A DNA stretch of 64,000 nucleotides from Enterobacter oligotrophicus (GTDB taxonomy: Bacteria > Pseudomonadota > Gammaproteobacteria > Enterobacterales > Enterobacteriaceae): positions 496,001 through 560,000 of the forward strand of contig NZ_AP019007.1 of assembly GCF_009176645.1 (NCBI RefSeq). Direction: 5' to 3'. A program made the position numbers and the translations under genes. Position 1 is the first letter of the stretch. The number at the start of each line of letters is the position of its first letter. A model generated the notes under the pieces. The model was given only the letters and a program-made list of their open reading frames with translations. It searched no databases and was not told the DNA's origin. Shown piece by piece: positions 19,302-29,052 of this stretch.

Positions 19302-22300
19302 TTTACGCTCTCCTGTACCTGGTCATTACCTTCGCCGTCTAACCAGTTAATATTCTTCATCTTACGTACCACCACGAACTCATCGCGGTTAGATCCTACG
19401 GTGCCGTAGTAGTTAAAGCCGTAGGCCAGTTGCGCATAGCCGCCGATCATATGGGTTGGCTTAGGTGTAATACGGGTCACGGAGTTGTGAATACCGCCGC
19501 GCTGCTCGGTGATTTCAGACCCCGGCAGGTTAACGATACGTTCCTGCGCGTGGTACATCATGGTCATCCCGGCAGGTACACGCTGGCTCACCACCGCACG
19601 CGCCGTCAGCGCACCATTGCTGTTGAACACCTCGATCCAGTCGTTATCTTCGATACCCAGATCTTTAGCGTCCGCTTCACTCATCCACACAATCGGGCCA
19701 CCGCGGGACAACGTCAGCATCAGCAGGTTGTCGCTGTAGGTGGAGTGGATACCCCACTTCTGGTGCGGCGTCAGGAAGTTCAGCGCCTTCTCAGGGTTAC
19801 CGTTGGATTTCTTGCCCATCACAGTTTTCACCGAACGGGTGTCGATTGGCGGACGATAAACCAGCAGGCTTTCACCGAAGTCACGCATCCACTGGTGATC
19901 CTGATACAGAGACTGACGACCGGACAGGGTACGCCATGGGATCAGCTCGTGAACGTTGGTGTAACCGGCGTTATAAGAGACATGCTCATCTTCCAGGCCA
20001 GACCAGGTCGGGCTGGAGATAATTTTGCGTGGCTGCGCCTGAATATCGCGGAAGCGAATTTTCTCTTCCTCTTTATTCGTTGCCAGATGCGTATGATCAC
20101 GGCCAGTGAATTCACTCAGCGCCGCCCACGCTTTTACCGCCACATGGCCATTGGTTTCAGGAGCCAGAGTCAGGATCATCTCTGCCGCATCAATTGCCGT
20201 GTTCAGCATTGGCTGGCCTTTAGCCGGGCCGTCTGCTTTGGTGTAATTGAGCTTACGCAGCAGATCCATTTCGCTCTGGGTGTTCCAGGCAATGCCTTTC
20301 CCGCCGTTACCGATTTTCTCCATCAGCGGGCCGATAGAGGTAAAGCGCTCGTAAGTGGCCGGATAGTCGCGTTCAACCGGAATAATATGCGGCGCAGTAA
20401 CGCCAGGGATCAGGTCGCACTCGCCTTTCTTCCAGTCTTTCACGTCCAGCGGCTGCGCCAGTTCGGCGGCAGAGTCGTGCTGGATTGGCAGCGTAACCAC
20501 GTCGGTCTCTTTACCCAGGTGACCCACACAGACCTCGGAGAATTTCTTCGCGATGTCTTTGTAGATCTCCCAGTCACTTTTGGATTCCCATGCCGGGTCA
20601 ACAGCAGCCGACAGCGGATGAATAAACGGATGCATATCCGAGGTATTCATGTCGTCTTTTTCGTACCAGGTCGCGGTTGGCAGCACGATGTCGGAGTACA
20701 GGCAGGTGCTCGACAGACGGAAGTCCAGCGTCACCACCAGATCCAGCTTGCCGTCCAGCCCGTTGTCTTTCCATTCCACTTCTTCAGGCTTCACGCCGCC
20801 CTGTTTGCCGAGATCTTTACCCTGGATACCATTTTCAGTACCGAGCAGGTATTTCAGCATGTACTCGTGGCCTTTACCGGACGAACCCAGCAGGTTAGAG
20901 CGCCAGATAAACAGGTTGCGCGGATGGTTTTTACCGTTTTCCGGCTGTTCAGCCGCGAAACGGATTGAGCCGTCTTTCAGGGATTTAACGGTGTAATCCA
21001 CCGGCGTCATGCCTGCTTTTTTCGCTTCTTCCGCGATGCGCAGCGGGTTAGTACCCAGTTGAGGCGCAGACGGCAGCCAGCCCATACGTTCAGCGCGAAC
21101 GTTGAAATCAATCAGATGGCCGCTGTAGCGGGATTTATCTGCCATCGGTGACAGCAATTCCTGCGCGGTTACCGTCTCGTAGCGCCACTGGCTGGAGTGG
21201 TTATAGAAGTAAGAGGTGCTGTTCATGTGACGCGCCGGACGCTGCCAGTCAAGGGCAAACGCCAGCGGCTGCCAGCCGGTTTGCGGACGCAGTTTTTCCT
21301 GGCCCACATAGTGCGCCCAGCCGCCGCCGCTCTGACCCACACAGCCGCAGAAGATCAGCATGTTGATCAGGCCGCGATAGTTCATATCGAGGTGATACCA
21401 GTGGTTCAGACCGGCACCCACGATAATCATCGAACGACCGTGAGTTTTATCTGCGTTTTCCGCAAATTCACGTGCGATACGGGTGATCTGTGCCGCCGGT
21501 ACGCCCGTGATTTTCTCCGCCCACGCCGGCGTATACGCTTTCACTTCGTCGTAGCTGGTTGCGCAGTTTTCGTCGTTCAGGCCACGTTCCAGACCATAGT
21601 TGGCCATGGTCAGGTCGTAAACGGTTGTCACCAGCGCCGTAGACCCATCCGCCAGCTGCAGGCGTTTCACCGGCAGTTTGTGCATCAGGACGTTTTGCAG
21701 TTCAACTTTATTGAAGTGTTCAGAACCTTCACCGCCGAAGTACGGGAAGCCGACTTCAGCGATGTCGTCCTGGCTACCCAGCATGCTGAGACGCAGTTCA
21801 GTCTCTTCACCCGTGGTGCCGTTACGCTGCTCCAGGTTCCATTTACCCTTCTCGCCCCAACGGAAACCGATAGAGCCGTTTGGTGCTACCAGCTCGCCAT
21901 GACTGTTAAAGGCGACGGTTTTCCACTCTGGATTGTTTTCCTGACCCAGTGCGTCTACCAGATCGGCTGCACGCAGTGTGCGGCCCGCGGCATAGTAACC
22001 ATCACGCTCTTCCAGCATCACCAGCATCGGCATGTCGGTATAGCGGCGCACGTAGTCGGTGAAATACTGGCTTGGTTTATCCAGGTGGAATTCACGCAGC
22101 ATGACGTGGCCCATTGCCATCGCCATCGCGGCATCGGTCCCTTGCTTCGGAGCCAGCCACAGGTCGCACAGTTTGGCGATTTCTGCGTAATCCGGGGTCA
22201 CTGCAACGGTTTTGGTGCCTTTATAGCGGACTTCAGTGAAGAAGTGGGCGTCTGGGGTACGGGTCTGCGGAACGTTAGAACCCCAGGCAATGATGTAGCT

Positions 22301-23041
22301 GGAGTTGTACCAGTCTGCAGATTCAGGCACATCGGTCTGTTCGCCCCAGGTCTGCGGAGAGGCTGGCGGCAGGTCACAGTACCAGTCGTAGAAGCTCAGA
22401 CAAGTGCCGCCGATCAGCGACAGATAGCGAGCACCGGAAGCGTAAGAGACCATCGACATCGCCGGAATTGGCGAGAAGCCTGCGACACGGTCCGGGCCGT
22501 AAGTTTTGACGGTATAGACGTTAGAGGCGGCAATCAGTTCGTTCACCTCTTTCCAGGAAGAACGGACAAAACCACCGCGGCCACGAGCTTGTTTAAAACT
22601 TTTCGCTTTGTCAGCATCCTCGATAATGGATGCCCAGGCATCAACCGGATCGCTGTGCTGAACTTTCGCTTCACGCCACATTTTCATCAGGCGTTTACGC
22701 ATCAGTGGGTATTTCAGACGGTTAGCGCTGTAGAGATACCAGGAGTAGCTGGCACCACGCGGACAGCCGCGCGGTTCGTGGTTTGGCATATCCGGGCGAG
22801 TGCGCGGATAGTCGGTCTGCTGCATTTCCCAGGTCACCAGACCGTTTTTAACGAAAATCTTCCAGCTACAAGAGCCAGTGCAGTTTACGCCGTGGGTAGA
22901 ACGGACAACTTTGTCATGCTGCCAGCGCTGACGGTAACCGTCTTCCCAGTCCCGGTTAGTCTCCAGAACCTGGCCGTGCCCATCGGCAAAAGTTTCACCC
23001 TTCTGTTTGAAGTAGCGAAACCGGTCCAAAAATTTGCTCAT
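19298..23041 (-). CDS. narG: Respiratory nitrate reductase 1 alpha chain NarG
   Basis: Catalytic subunit (molybdo-bis-MGD) that reduces nitrate to nitrite on the cytoplasmic side of the membrane; 1247 residues, as in E. coli. The FS0 cluster ligands are in the N-terminal HGVNCTGSCSWKI segment (one His and two Cys) and in NHEPRGCPRG. The conserved region holding the Mo-ligand Asp (ESADWYNSSY) is present. It is the first gene of narGHJI. Upstream FNR and NarL sites are readable in the sequence. Confidence 0.98.
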   Translation of the reverse strand: MSKFLDRFRYFKQKGETFADGHGQVLETNRDWEDGYRQRWQHDKVVRSTHGVNCTGSCSWKIFVKNGLVTWEMQQTDYPRTRPDMPNHEPRGCPRGASYSWYLYSANRLKYPLMRKRLMKMWREAKVQHSDPVDAWASIIEDADKAKSFKQARGRGGFVRSSWKEVNELIAASNVYTVKTYGPDRVAGFSPIPAMSMVSYASGARYLSLIGGTCLSFYDWYCDLPPASPQTWGEQTDVPESADWYNSSYIIAWGSNVPQTRTPDAHFFTEVRYKGTKTVAVTPDYAEIAKLCDLWLAPKQGTDAAMAMAMGHVMLREFHLDKPSQYFTDYVRRYTDMPMLVMLEERDGYYAAGRTLRAADLVDALGQENNPEWKTVAFNSHGELVAPNGSIGFRWGEKGKWNLEQRNGTTGEETELRLSMLGSQDDIAEVGFPYFGGEGSEHFNKVELQNVLMHKLPVKRLQLADGSTALVTTVYDLTMANYGLERGLNDENCATSYDEVKAYTPAWAEKITGVPAAQITRIAREFAENADKTHGRSMIIVGAGLNHWYHLDMNYRGLINMLIFCGCVGQSGGGWAHYVGQEKLRPQTGWQPLAFALDWQRPARHMNSTSYFYNHSSQWRYETVTAQELLSPMADKSRYSGHLIDFNVRAERMGWLPSAPQLGTNPLRIAEEAKKAGMTPVDYTVKSLKDGSIRFAAEQPENGKNHPRNLFIWRSNLLGSSGKGHEYMLKYLLGTENGIQGKDLGKQGGVKPEEVEWKDNGLDGKLDLVVTLDFRLSSTCLYSDIVLPTATWYEKDDMNTSDMHPFIHPLSAAVDPAWESKSDWEIYKDIAKKFSEVCVGHLGKETDVVTLPIQHDSAAELAQPLDVKDWKKGECDLIPGVTAPHIIPVERDYPATYERFTSIGPLMEKIGNGGKGIAWNTQSEMDLLRKLNYTKADGPAKGQPMLNTAIDAAEMILTLAPETNGHVAVKAWAALSEFTGRDHTHLATNKEEEKIRFRDIQAQPRKIISSPTWSGLEDEHVSYNAGYTNVHELIPWRTLSGRQSLYQDHQWMRDFGESLLVYRPPIDTRSVKTVMGKKSNGNPEKALNFLTPHQKWGIHSTYSDNLLMLTLSRGGPIVWMSEADAKDLGIEDNDWIEVFNSNGALTARAVVSQRVPAGMTMMYHAQERIVNLPGSEITEQRGGIHNSVTRITPKPTHMIGGYAQLAYGFNYYGTVGSNRDEFVVVRKMKNINWLDGEGNDQVQESVK

Positions 23042-23127
23042 CGGGTATCTCCTGTGTGGAGCCTGTGGCTCTCTAAATCGACATTGCTGATTTGCAGCGA
23101 AGGTAACGCCCTGATAGATGACGAGAA

Positions 23128-23141
23128 TTGATAACGATCAA
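23128..23141 (-). promoter_or_regulatory. FNR box of the narGHJI promoter
   Basis: TTGAT-AACG-ATCAA is a perfect FNR consensus palindrome. If it is centred at -41.5, transcription starts near base 23093 and leaves a leader of about 50 bases before narG. This fits anaerobic activation as in E. coli. Confidence 0.85.
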
Positions 23142-23178
23142 GGCAAAGAGGCTCTTCGCGTCGTGGTATTACATGTGC

Positions 23179-23194
23179 TACCACTTAAGCGGTA
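23179..23194 (-). promoter_or_regulatory. NarL 7-2-7 site upstream of narG
   Basis: TACCACT-TA-AGCGGTA is an inverted pair of NarL heptamers spaced by two bases, the arrangement preferred by NarL. It is centred about 93 bases upstream of the start site inferred from the FNR box, close to the known -89 site of E. coli narG. Confidence 0.75.
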
Positions 23195-23379
23195 TATTTT
23201 TCTATTTTTTATCTTTATGATTTATAAGGGTAAAATCCATTTATCGTACAAACAGTACGGCTTTTTTTAACATCTTAGGTATTAAGGGGTAGAGACAGCT
23301 GCAAAGCGATGGCGATCACAGTGTCAGAGGTTCAAAACAGGTGCAGCACCGATAAGTATGTTGTAACTACTTTACGCAT

Positions 23380-23406
23380 AAAAAAAGCGCGGCCCAAAGG
23401 CCGCGC
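23380..23406 (-). terminator. Rho-independent terminator of narK
   Basis: On the minus strand GCGCGGCC pairs perfectly with GGCCGCGC around a four-base loop and is followed by at least six T residues, 17 bases after the narK stop. It insulates narK from narG transcription. Confidence 0.9.
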
Positions 23407-23422
23407 AAACGGATAATCAAAC

Positions 23423-24826
23423 TTACTTGTTTTTCTTGGTATTACGGCCATATACCAGCCACGTAATCACAACGCAGGCGATATAGAAGACGAGGAATAC
23501 TTTCATTGCCCCTGCCGGAGAACCGGTCAGGTCCAGTGAGATACCAAACGCTTTTGGAATAAAGAAGCCGCCAATCGCGCCAATGGCAGAGATAAAGCCC
23601 AGCGCCGCTGCAGTATCGGTCGCTGCTTCACGCATCGCCTGTTCTTCAGTGCCACCCTGTGCTTTCACGCGATCCATTGTGAGCTTGCGGAAGATGATAG
23701 AAATCATCTGGAAAGTCGACGCACTACCCAGCCCGGCCGTCAGGAACAGCACCATAAAGACGCCGAAGAAGGCGATGAAATTACCACTCTGACCCTCGCC
23801 TGGCAGCGTCAGGAACAACAGCGCACAGAAGACAGCCATCACCACGAAGTTCACCAGCGTCACGCGCGTCCCGCCCAGACGGTCAGAGACCATACCGCCG
23901 AGGGAGCGTGCCAGTGCACCAATAAACGGACCGAAGAAGGCAAAATGCAGGATCTGTATTTCCGGAAACTGCGTTTTTGACAACATGGCAAAGCCCGCAG
24001 AGAAACCGATGAACGAGCCGAATGTGGCCAGATACAGCAGCGCCATCACCCACAGGTGGCCGCGTTTCAGCACCGGAAGCTGCTCGCTCAGGGAAGCCTT
24101 CGACGCGGACAGGTCATTCATAAAGAACCAGGACGCGAGGGTGAATACCACCAGGAACGGCACCCAAATCCAGGCTGCGTTCTGCAGGAACAGAGAAGAA
24201 CCATCCGGCTGCTCAACGCCACCGCCGCCAAAGGCTGCGAAGATGGAGACAGAGATCGCCAGCGGGGCAATCAGTTGCATCACGCTCACGCCCATGTTAC
24301 CCAGACCGCCGTTGATACCCAGCGCACCACCCTGCTTCGCTTTCGGGAAGAAGAAGCTGATGTTTGCCATGCTGGACGCGAAGTTTGCACCGGCAAAACC
24401 GCACAGCAGGGAGATAATCACGAACACGCTAAACGGTGTGGAGGTATCCTGGACGGCGAAGCCGAGCCACACGCAAGGCACGATCATGATACCGGTACTG
24501 AACGCCGTCCAGCGACGGCCGCCAAACACCGGCACCATAAATGCGTAAGGCACGCGCAGCAGTGCACCCGATAACGACGGCAGCGCGGTCAACATAAACA
24601 GCTGATCGGTGGTAAAGGTAAAGCCGACTTTCGGCAGATTCACCGCGACCGCACTAAACAACATCCATACGCAAAACGCTAACAACAAACATGGAACGGA
24701 AATCCACAGATTACGACTTGCTACACGATGACCGCGCTGTTGCCAGAACGCCGGATCTTCCGGACGCCATTCAGTAATAACGCCACCGTTTTCCCTTTCG
24801 GGAGCGGATGAGTGACTCATAGACAC
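23423..24826 (-). CDS. narK: Nitrate/nitrite antiporter NarK
   Basis: Twelve-helix MFS transporter of the nitrate/nitrite porter family, 467 residues (E. coli NarK 463). It imports nitrate and exports nitrite during nitrate respiration. The two glycine-rich nitrate signature regions are visible (ALGINGGLGNMGVS in the first half and a GLGSASTFQM region in the second). The conserved arginines that bind nitrate lie in the adjacent helices (LLRVPYAFM). It is transcribed divergently from narX, with its own FNR-type promoter and strong terminator. Confidence 0.95.
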   Translation of the reverse strand: MSMSHSSAPERENGGVITEWRPEDPAFWQQRGHRVASRNLWISVPCLLLAFCVWMLFSAVAVNLPKVGFTFTTDQLFMLTALPSLSGALLRVPYAFMVPVFGGRRWTAFSTGIMIVPCVWLGFAVQDTSTPFSVFVIISLLCGFAGANFASSMANISFFFPKAKQGGALGINGGLGNMGVSVMQLIAPLAISVSIFAAFGGGGVEQPDGSSLFLQNAAWIWVPFLVVFTLASWFFMNDLSASKASLSEQLPVLKRGHLWVMALLYLATFGSFIGFSAGFAMLSKTQFPEIQILHFAFFGPFIGALARSLGGMVSDRLGGTRVTLVNFVVMAVFCALLFLTLPGEGQSGNFIAFFGVFMVLFLTAGLGSASTFQMISIIFRKLTMDRVKAQGGTEEQAMREAATDTAAALGFISAIGAIGGFFIPKAFGISLDLTGSPAGAMKVFLVFYIACVVITWLVYGRNTKKNK

Positions 24827-25129
24827 CTCTGATTCTCGAATGATGCTGCAAACATTAGGGTTTTAGGGCGGCGGTAAGTTGATATAAATCAAAGGAAAAG
24901 TGGAGGGTTTGGCGACGAAAAAAACGCCATCACCCTTAGTGGGTAGGGATTTTATGCAAAAAAGGTGTGGTTTTTCACGGTGCTGAAGCGTCCTGGTCGG
25001 GGCCTCCCCCCGACCACTACCCTTATGGCAATTTAGGGGTAATCCTTTATTGGTATGGGTATACTCCAGGGTATGCACCAGAATAGCGCCATTCCTGCAA
25101 GCAGGCCACGTCAGGAGCCCGGCAACTCT
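24827..25129. promoter_or_regulatory. narK-narX divergent control region
   Basis: This 303-base region serves narK (left) and narX (right). Besides the FNR box listed separately it contains many TACCCNT-like NarL heptamers on both strands (for example TACCCTT near 25019, GGGGTA near 25035 and GGGTA near 25056). This clustering matches the multi-site NarL control of E. coli narK. No open frame of note is present. Confidence 0.65.
24880..24893 (-). promoter_or_regulatory. FNR box of the narK promoter
   Basis: TTGAT-ATAA-ATCAA (read on the plus strand) is a perfect FNR palindrome. Read toward narK, a TAATGT hexamer begins 22 bases after the box, exactly where the -10 element of an FNR class II promoter should be. 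The predicted start lies about 20 bases before the narK ATG. Confidence 0.82.
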
Positions 25130-26926
25130 ATGTTAAAAAGATGTTTATCACCATTAACGCTGGTGAATCAACTGGCACTGATCGTTTTGCTGTCCACCGC
25201 TATCGGTGTGACCGGCATGGCTATCTCTGGCCGTCTGGTTCAGGGCGTGCAGGGTAGCGCGCATGCCATTAACGAGGCAGGTTCCTTACGCATGCAGAGT
25301 TATCGCCTGCTGGCCGCCATCCCGCTTACGCAGGATGATAAACCGCTTCTTGATGATATGGAGCGTACCGTATTCAGCCCGGAACTGGTCGTTGCCGCCA
25401 ACCGCGACGGGCAGCAGGCGCAGCTCAAATCACTGCAGGATTACTGGCACAGCCAGCTGCAACCCGGCATGAAACAGGCCACATCGCCAGACGCGGTAGC
25501 CACCGATGTCGCCAGTTTTGTTGCCCGCATCGACAGCCTTGTCTCCTCGTTCGACCATACTACCGAGATGCGTATTGAGCGGGTGGTACTCCTGCATCGG
25601 GCGATGGCCCTATTTATGGGCCTGCTGCTAATTTTCACCATTATCTGGCTGCGTAAGCGGCTGCTGAATCCCTGGAAACAGCTACTCGCCGTGGCGCGCG
25701 CAGTCACCGAGCGCGACTTTACGCAGCGTGCCAACATCAGCGGTCGCAATGAAATGGCAATGCTGGGCCAGGCGCTGAACACCATGTCCGGGGAGCTTGC
25801 TGAAAGCTACGCGGTGCTGGAGCAACGTGTGCAGGAAAAAACCGCCGGGCTTGAGCAGAAAAACGAGATCCTCTCGTTTCTGTGGCAGGCAAACCGTCGT
25901 CTGCATATGCAGGTCCCGCTGTGCGAGCGGCTCTCCCCGGTACTCAACGGTCTGCAAAATTTAACGATGTTGCACGATCTGGAACTGCGGGTTTACGACG
26001 TCGAAGATGAAGAGAACCATCAGGAATTTACCTGTCAGTCGGATATGTCATGCGATGATAAAGGGTGTCATCTTTGCCCTCGCGGTTTACCTCCCTTGAC
26101 CACCAGCGGTACTACGCTGAAATGGCGTCTGACGGACAGCCACACGCAGTACGGCATTCTGCTGGCGACGCTTCCCGCAGGCCGCCATCTCAGCCATGAC
26201 CAGCAGCAGCTGGTTGATACGCTGGTTGAACAACTGACGGCCACGCTGGCGCTTGACCGCCACCAGGAAAAGCAGCAGCAGTTGATTGTCATGGAAGAGC
26301 GCGCCACCATTGCCCGCGAACTTCATGACTCTATCGCCCAGTCGCTCTCCTGTATGAAAATGCAGGTAAGCTGCCTGCAGATGCAGGATGCGGAGATGCC
26401 CGAGAGCAACAAACAGCTCCTTAGCCAGATCCGCAATGAGCTGAACACCTCCTGGGCTCAGCTTCGGGAATTACTGACCACCTTCCGTCTGCAGCTAACC
26501 GAGCCAGGACTGCGCCCTGCTCTTGAATCCAGCTGCCACGAATTTAGCGCCCGACTGGGGTTCCCGGTCAAACTTGATTACCAGCTTCCGCCTCGTTTTG
26601 TCCCTTCTCACCAGGCGATTCATCTACTGCAGATCGCCCGTGAAGCCCTGAGCAACGTACTCAAGCATTCCGGTGCTACGGCGGTCACGGTGACCGTGAG
26701 TCATCACAATAATCAGGTGAAGCTGACTGTCCAGGATAACGGCTGCGGCGTGCCGGAAAATGCCGAGAGAACGAACCACTATGGTTTAATTATCATGCGA
26801 GACCGCGCGCAAAGCCTGCGCGGTGATTGCCAGGTTCGCCGGGGAGAGTCTGGTGGCACTGAAGTCGTCGTCACCTTCATACCCGAAAAGCCCCTTACAA
26901 CTGCTCAAGGAGAAAACCATGACTAA
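25130..26926 (+). CDS. narX: Nitrate/nitrite sensor histidine kinase NarX
   Basis: Inner-membrane sensor that phosphorylates NarL in response to nitrate. The start is the ATG at 25130 ([14 protein letters not shown]), giving 598 residues as in E. coli; the frame is open 25 codons further upstream. Two membrane helices flank a periplasmic domain that begins with the nitrate-binding P-box ([15 protein letters not shown]). Then come HAMP, a cysteine-containing central module ([12 protein letters not shown]), and a HisKA_3 domain with the phospho-acceptor His in [12 protein letters not shown]. The HATPase domain has DNGCGVP and a glycine-rich end. It overlaps narL by eight bases. Confidence 0.97.
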   Translation: MLKRCLSPLTLVNQLALIVLLSTAIGVTGMAISGRLVQGVQGSAHAINEAGSLRMQSYRLLAAIPLTQDDKPLLDDMERTVFSPELVVAANRDGQQAQLKSLQDYWHSQLQPGMKQATSPDAVATDVASFVARIDSLVSSFDHTTEMRIERVVLLHRAMALFMGLLLIFTIIWLRKRLLNPWKQLLAVARAVTERDFTQRANISGRNEMAMLGQALNTMSGELAESYAVLEQRVQEKTAGLEQKNEILSFLWQANRRLHMQVPLCERLSPVLNGLQNLTMLHDLELRVYDVEDEENHQEFTCQSDMSCDDKGCHLCPRGLPPLTTSGTTLKWRLTDSHTQYGILLATLPAGRHLSHDQQQLVDTLVEQLTATLALDRHQEKQQQLIVMEERATIARELHDSIAQSLSCMKMQVSCLQMQDAEMPESNKQLLSQIRNELNTSWAQLRELLTTFRLQLTEPGLRPALESSCHEFSARLGFPVKLDYQLPPRFVPSHQAIHLLQIAREALSNVLKHSGATAVTVTVSHHNNQVKLTVQDNGCGVPENAERTNHYGLIIMRDRAQSLRGDCQVRRGESGGTEVVVTFIPEKPLTTAQGENHD

Positions 26927-27569
26927 TCAGGAACCGGCATCGATCCTGCTGATCGACGATCACCCGATGCTGCGCACTGGCGTAAAACAACTTGTCAGCA
27001 TGGCACCGGATATCACCGTTGTCGGTGAAGCCAGCAACGGCGAACAGGGTATTGAACTTGCCGAATCTCTTGATCCTGATTTGATCTTGCTCGATCTCAA
27101 TATGCCCGGCATGAACGGCCTGGAAACCCTCGACAAGCTGCGGGAGAAATCGCTGTCAGGACGCGTTGTGGTCTTTAGCGTTTCGAATCATGAAGAAGAT
27201 GTGGTCACAGCGCTGAAGCGCGGTGCAGACGGCTATCTGCTGAAAGATATGGAGCCTGAAGATCTGCTCAAGGCGCTGCAACAGGCCGCTGCGGGCGAAA
27301 TGGTATTGAGTGAAGCCTTAACGCCGGTACTGGCCGCCAGCCTGCGCGCGAACCGCGCGACGTCCGACCGTGACGTCAGCCAGTTAACCCCGCGAGAGCG
27401 CGATATTCTCAAGCTGATTGCCCAGGGACTGCCGAACAAAATGATCGCCCGCCGCCTGGATATCACCGAAAGCACGGTTAAAGTGCACGTGAAACATATG
27501 CTGAAGAAAATGAAGTTAAAATCCCGCGTCGAGGCCGCCGTGTGGGTGCATCAGGAACGCATTTTTTAA
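26919..27569 (+). CDS. narL: Nitrate/nitrite response regulator NarL
   Basis: DNA-binding regulator of anaerobic nitrate respiration, 216 residues. The start is the ATG at 26919 behind AAGGAG; an upstream in-frame extension lies within narX. The receiver domain has phospho-acceptor Asp59 ([11 protein letters not shown]) and the conserved Lys in [11 protein letters not shown] linker leads to a LuxR-type helix-turn-helix ([19 protein letters not shown]). It recognises TACYNMT heptamers, several of which are visible upstream of narG and narK here. It ends one base before the convergent ychO stop codon. Confidence 0.97.
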   Translation: MTNQEPASILLIDDHPMLRTGVKQLVSMAPDITVVGEASNGEQGIELAESLDPDLILLDLNMPGMNGLETLDKLREKSLSGRVVVFSVSNHEEDVVTALKRGADGYLLKDMEPEDLLKALQQAAAGEMVLSEALTPVLAASLRANRATSDRDVSQLTPRERDILKLIAQGLPNKMIARRLDITESTVKVHVKHMLKKMKLKSRVEAAVWVHQERIF

Positions 27570-27570
27570 C

Positions 27571-29025
27571 TTATTCATCCGGCAGCAACGTCCACCGTGG
27601 GTCGTCTTTCGGTAAGGCGATAAGCGGTTGCACCACCGTTAGCGTGATCTCATTGGAAGAGACACGCTGCCCCTTCTCATCTTCAACCACCACCGACAGC
27701 CGCCAGCGGTTGGTCGCCCCTTCACTGTCATCCCAGGCAGGCATGATCACACTCCAGCCCTCGCTGCTGTTACTCTTCGCCGGTGACGTCAGGCTCAACG
27801 CCTGCGTATCGCCCTGCCAGTGAAGCTGCCGGATACCGTTCGAACTGCGAATTTGCAGCTTCAGCATCACGGTTTCACCTGCTTTCAGATCCCACGGCGG
27901 TGTCGCCAGATAGACCGACAGCGTTTTGCGCTGGCGGAACTCCATCACCGGCAGGTTATCCCGCTCCGGTGAGTCATAACGGCTGCCCCGCAGCGAACGC
28001 GTCGCGGCAACTTCGCTGGCTGAAAGTTGTTTAACGAGAGGCACACCGAAGCGATAGTTTAGCTTCAGCCCGAGATTGTTCTGGGTTACGCCACTTTCCC
28101 CCTGCTTATGAGCAGCCGTTAAGGTGACCAGCGGAACGGGCGTATAGTTAAGCCCCAGATTCACCGCCATCGGGTTGTGATAACCGTTGCCAGTGTTGAA
28201 CAGATCGACGTTATCGCCAAAATACTGCTCAAAGCTGACGCTGGTGTTGAGATGATGAAACCACGGTAGCCACGCTTTAGCCGTCACATCATAACCGCGC
28301 GCCATACGTTGTTCCTGAACGTCGGAGCTGTCGCGCCAGCTGGCGAACGGCTGATAGTAGTTTGCAGACAAACGCAGATTTTCACCCCACGCCTCGGCCC
28401 CAAGCCCGGCGCGCTGCAGATTTTCTTCGAGCAGGTTGTCATAAAACGTGTTGTAACCCAGCAGCCAGCTTCCGGCGACCCAACGCTGCCCCGCTCCGGC
28501 GTTACTGACCAGGCCGTCCGTTTGTTGCGTCAGCCCAAGCTGGCTCCAGCTCAGATAACGGTTATTATCATTCCAGGGAATAAACCAGTTCCCGCTGCTG
28601 CCATTGAATTTGCCCTCGTCATCCACCAGCACATTTACGCTGGCATTTCCCCAGGGCGAAAGCCAGGACTCAATCTGATCATTCACCTCACCACTCAGCA
28701 CATCACGCACCTGACCAAACGCGAACTGGCGCGCCTGCTGGCCCGTGGTGAGGCCGTTGTCGGTCATACTGGCTTCACCAAAGGCTTTTGCCATCTCCGC
28801 CAGATGCTTTTCACCTTCCGAGGTCGGTTTTGCGAGGCCCAGATCCGGCAGATTATCACCGTTGTTATCAAACGGGTTTTGCGCCTGCTGCATAAAGGAA
28901 TTCGGCGCACCGTGAACGGCTCCGGCCGAAATAAGGGGGAGTAGAAACAACCAACGGAGATGAAATAAAACGGTCATTAACGTCGTAAGAAATACCCGGT
29001 GCTTACGTGAGAACACAGGGTACAT
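27571..29025 (-). CDS. ychO: Inverse autotransporter beta-domain (invasin-like) protein YchO
   Basis: Predicted outer-membrane beta-barrel protein related to the translocator domain of intimin/invasin, 484 residues (E. coli YchO 464). A long hydrophobic N-terminus (LRWLFLLPLISAGAVHG) serves as signal peptide. The inverse autotransporter domain follows (WLSPWGNASVNVLVDDEG to LKLNYRFGVPL), then a single immunoglobulin-like domain. No long passenger is present, so it is unlikely to be a classical adhesin. The exact start is uncertain, with a second Met 16 codons in. No terminator is visible between it and narL. Confidence 0.88.
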   Translation of the reverse strand: MYPVFSRKHRVFLTTLMTVLFHLRWLFLLPLISAGAVHGAPNSFMQQAQNPFDNNGDNLPDLGLAKPTSEGEKHLAEMAKAFGEASMTDNGLTTGQQARQFAFGQVRDVLSGEVNDQIESWLSPWGNASVNVLVDDEGKFNGSSGNWFIPWNDNNRYLSWSQLGLTQQTDGLVSNAGAGQRWVAGSWLLGYNTFYDNLLEENLQRAGLGAEAWGENLRLSANYYQPFASWRDSSDVQEQRMARGYDVTAKAWLPWFHHLNTSVSFEQYFGDNVDLFNTGNGYHNPMAVNLGLNYTPVPLVTLTAAHKQGESGVTQNNLGLKLNYRFGVPLVKQLSASEVAATRSLRGSRYDSPERDNLPVMEFRQRKTLSVYLATPPWDLKAGETVMLKLQIRSSNGIRQLHWQGDTQALSLTSPAKSNSSEGWSVIMPAWDDSEGATNRWRLSVVVEDEKGQRVSSNEITLTVVQPLIALPKDDPRWTLLPDE

Positions 29026-29052
29026 TAACGTGATTCTTTTTCTTTTGCAGCC

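Larger units (their letters stand above)
23042..23422 (-). promoter_or_regulatory. narG control region (FNR, NarL) and narK 3' end
   Basis: The 381 bases between narG and narK carry no gene. They hold a perfect FNR box, a 7-2-7 NarL palindrome, a further NarL-like heptamer (GGGGTA near 23286-23291, about 195 bases upstream of the inferred start), AT-rich DNA between them that would suit IHF bending, and the narK terminator. The layout of distal NarL sites, a bend and a proximal FNR site is that known for E. coli narG. Confidence 0.75.

Noticed and set aside
21197..23131. 644-codon open frame antisense to narG
   Set aside because: Shadow of narG codon usage; no recognisable motif, and narG is certain.
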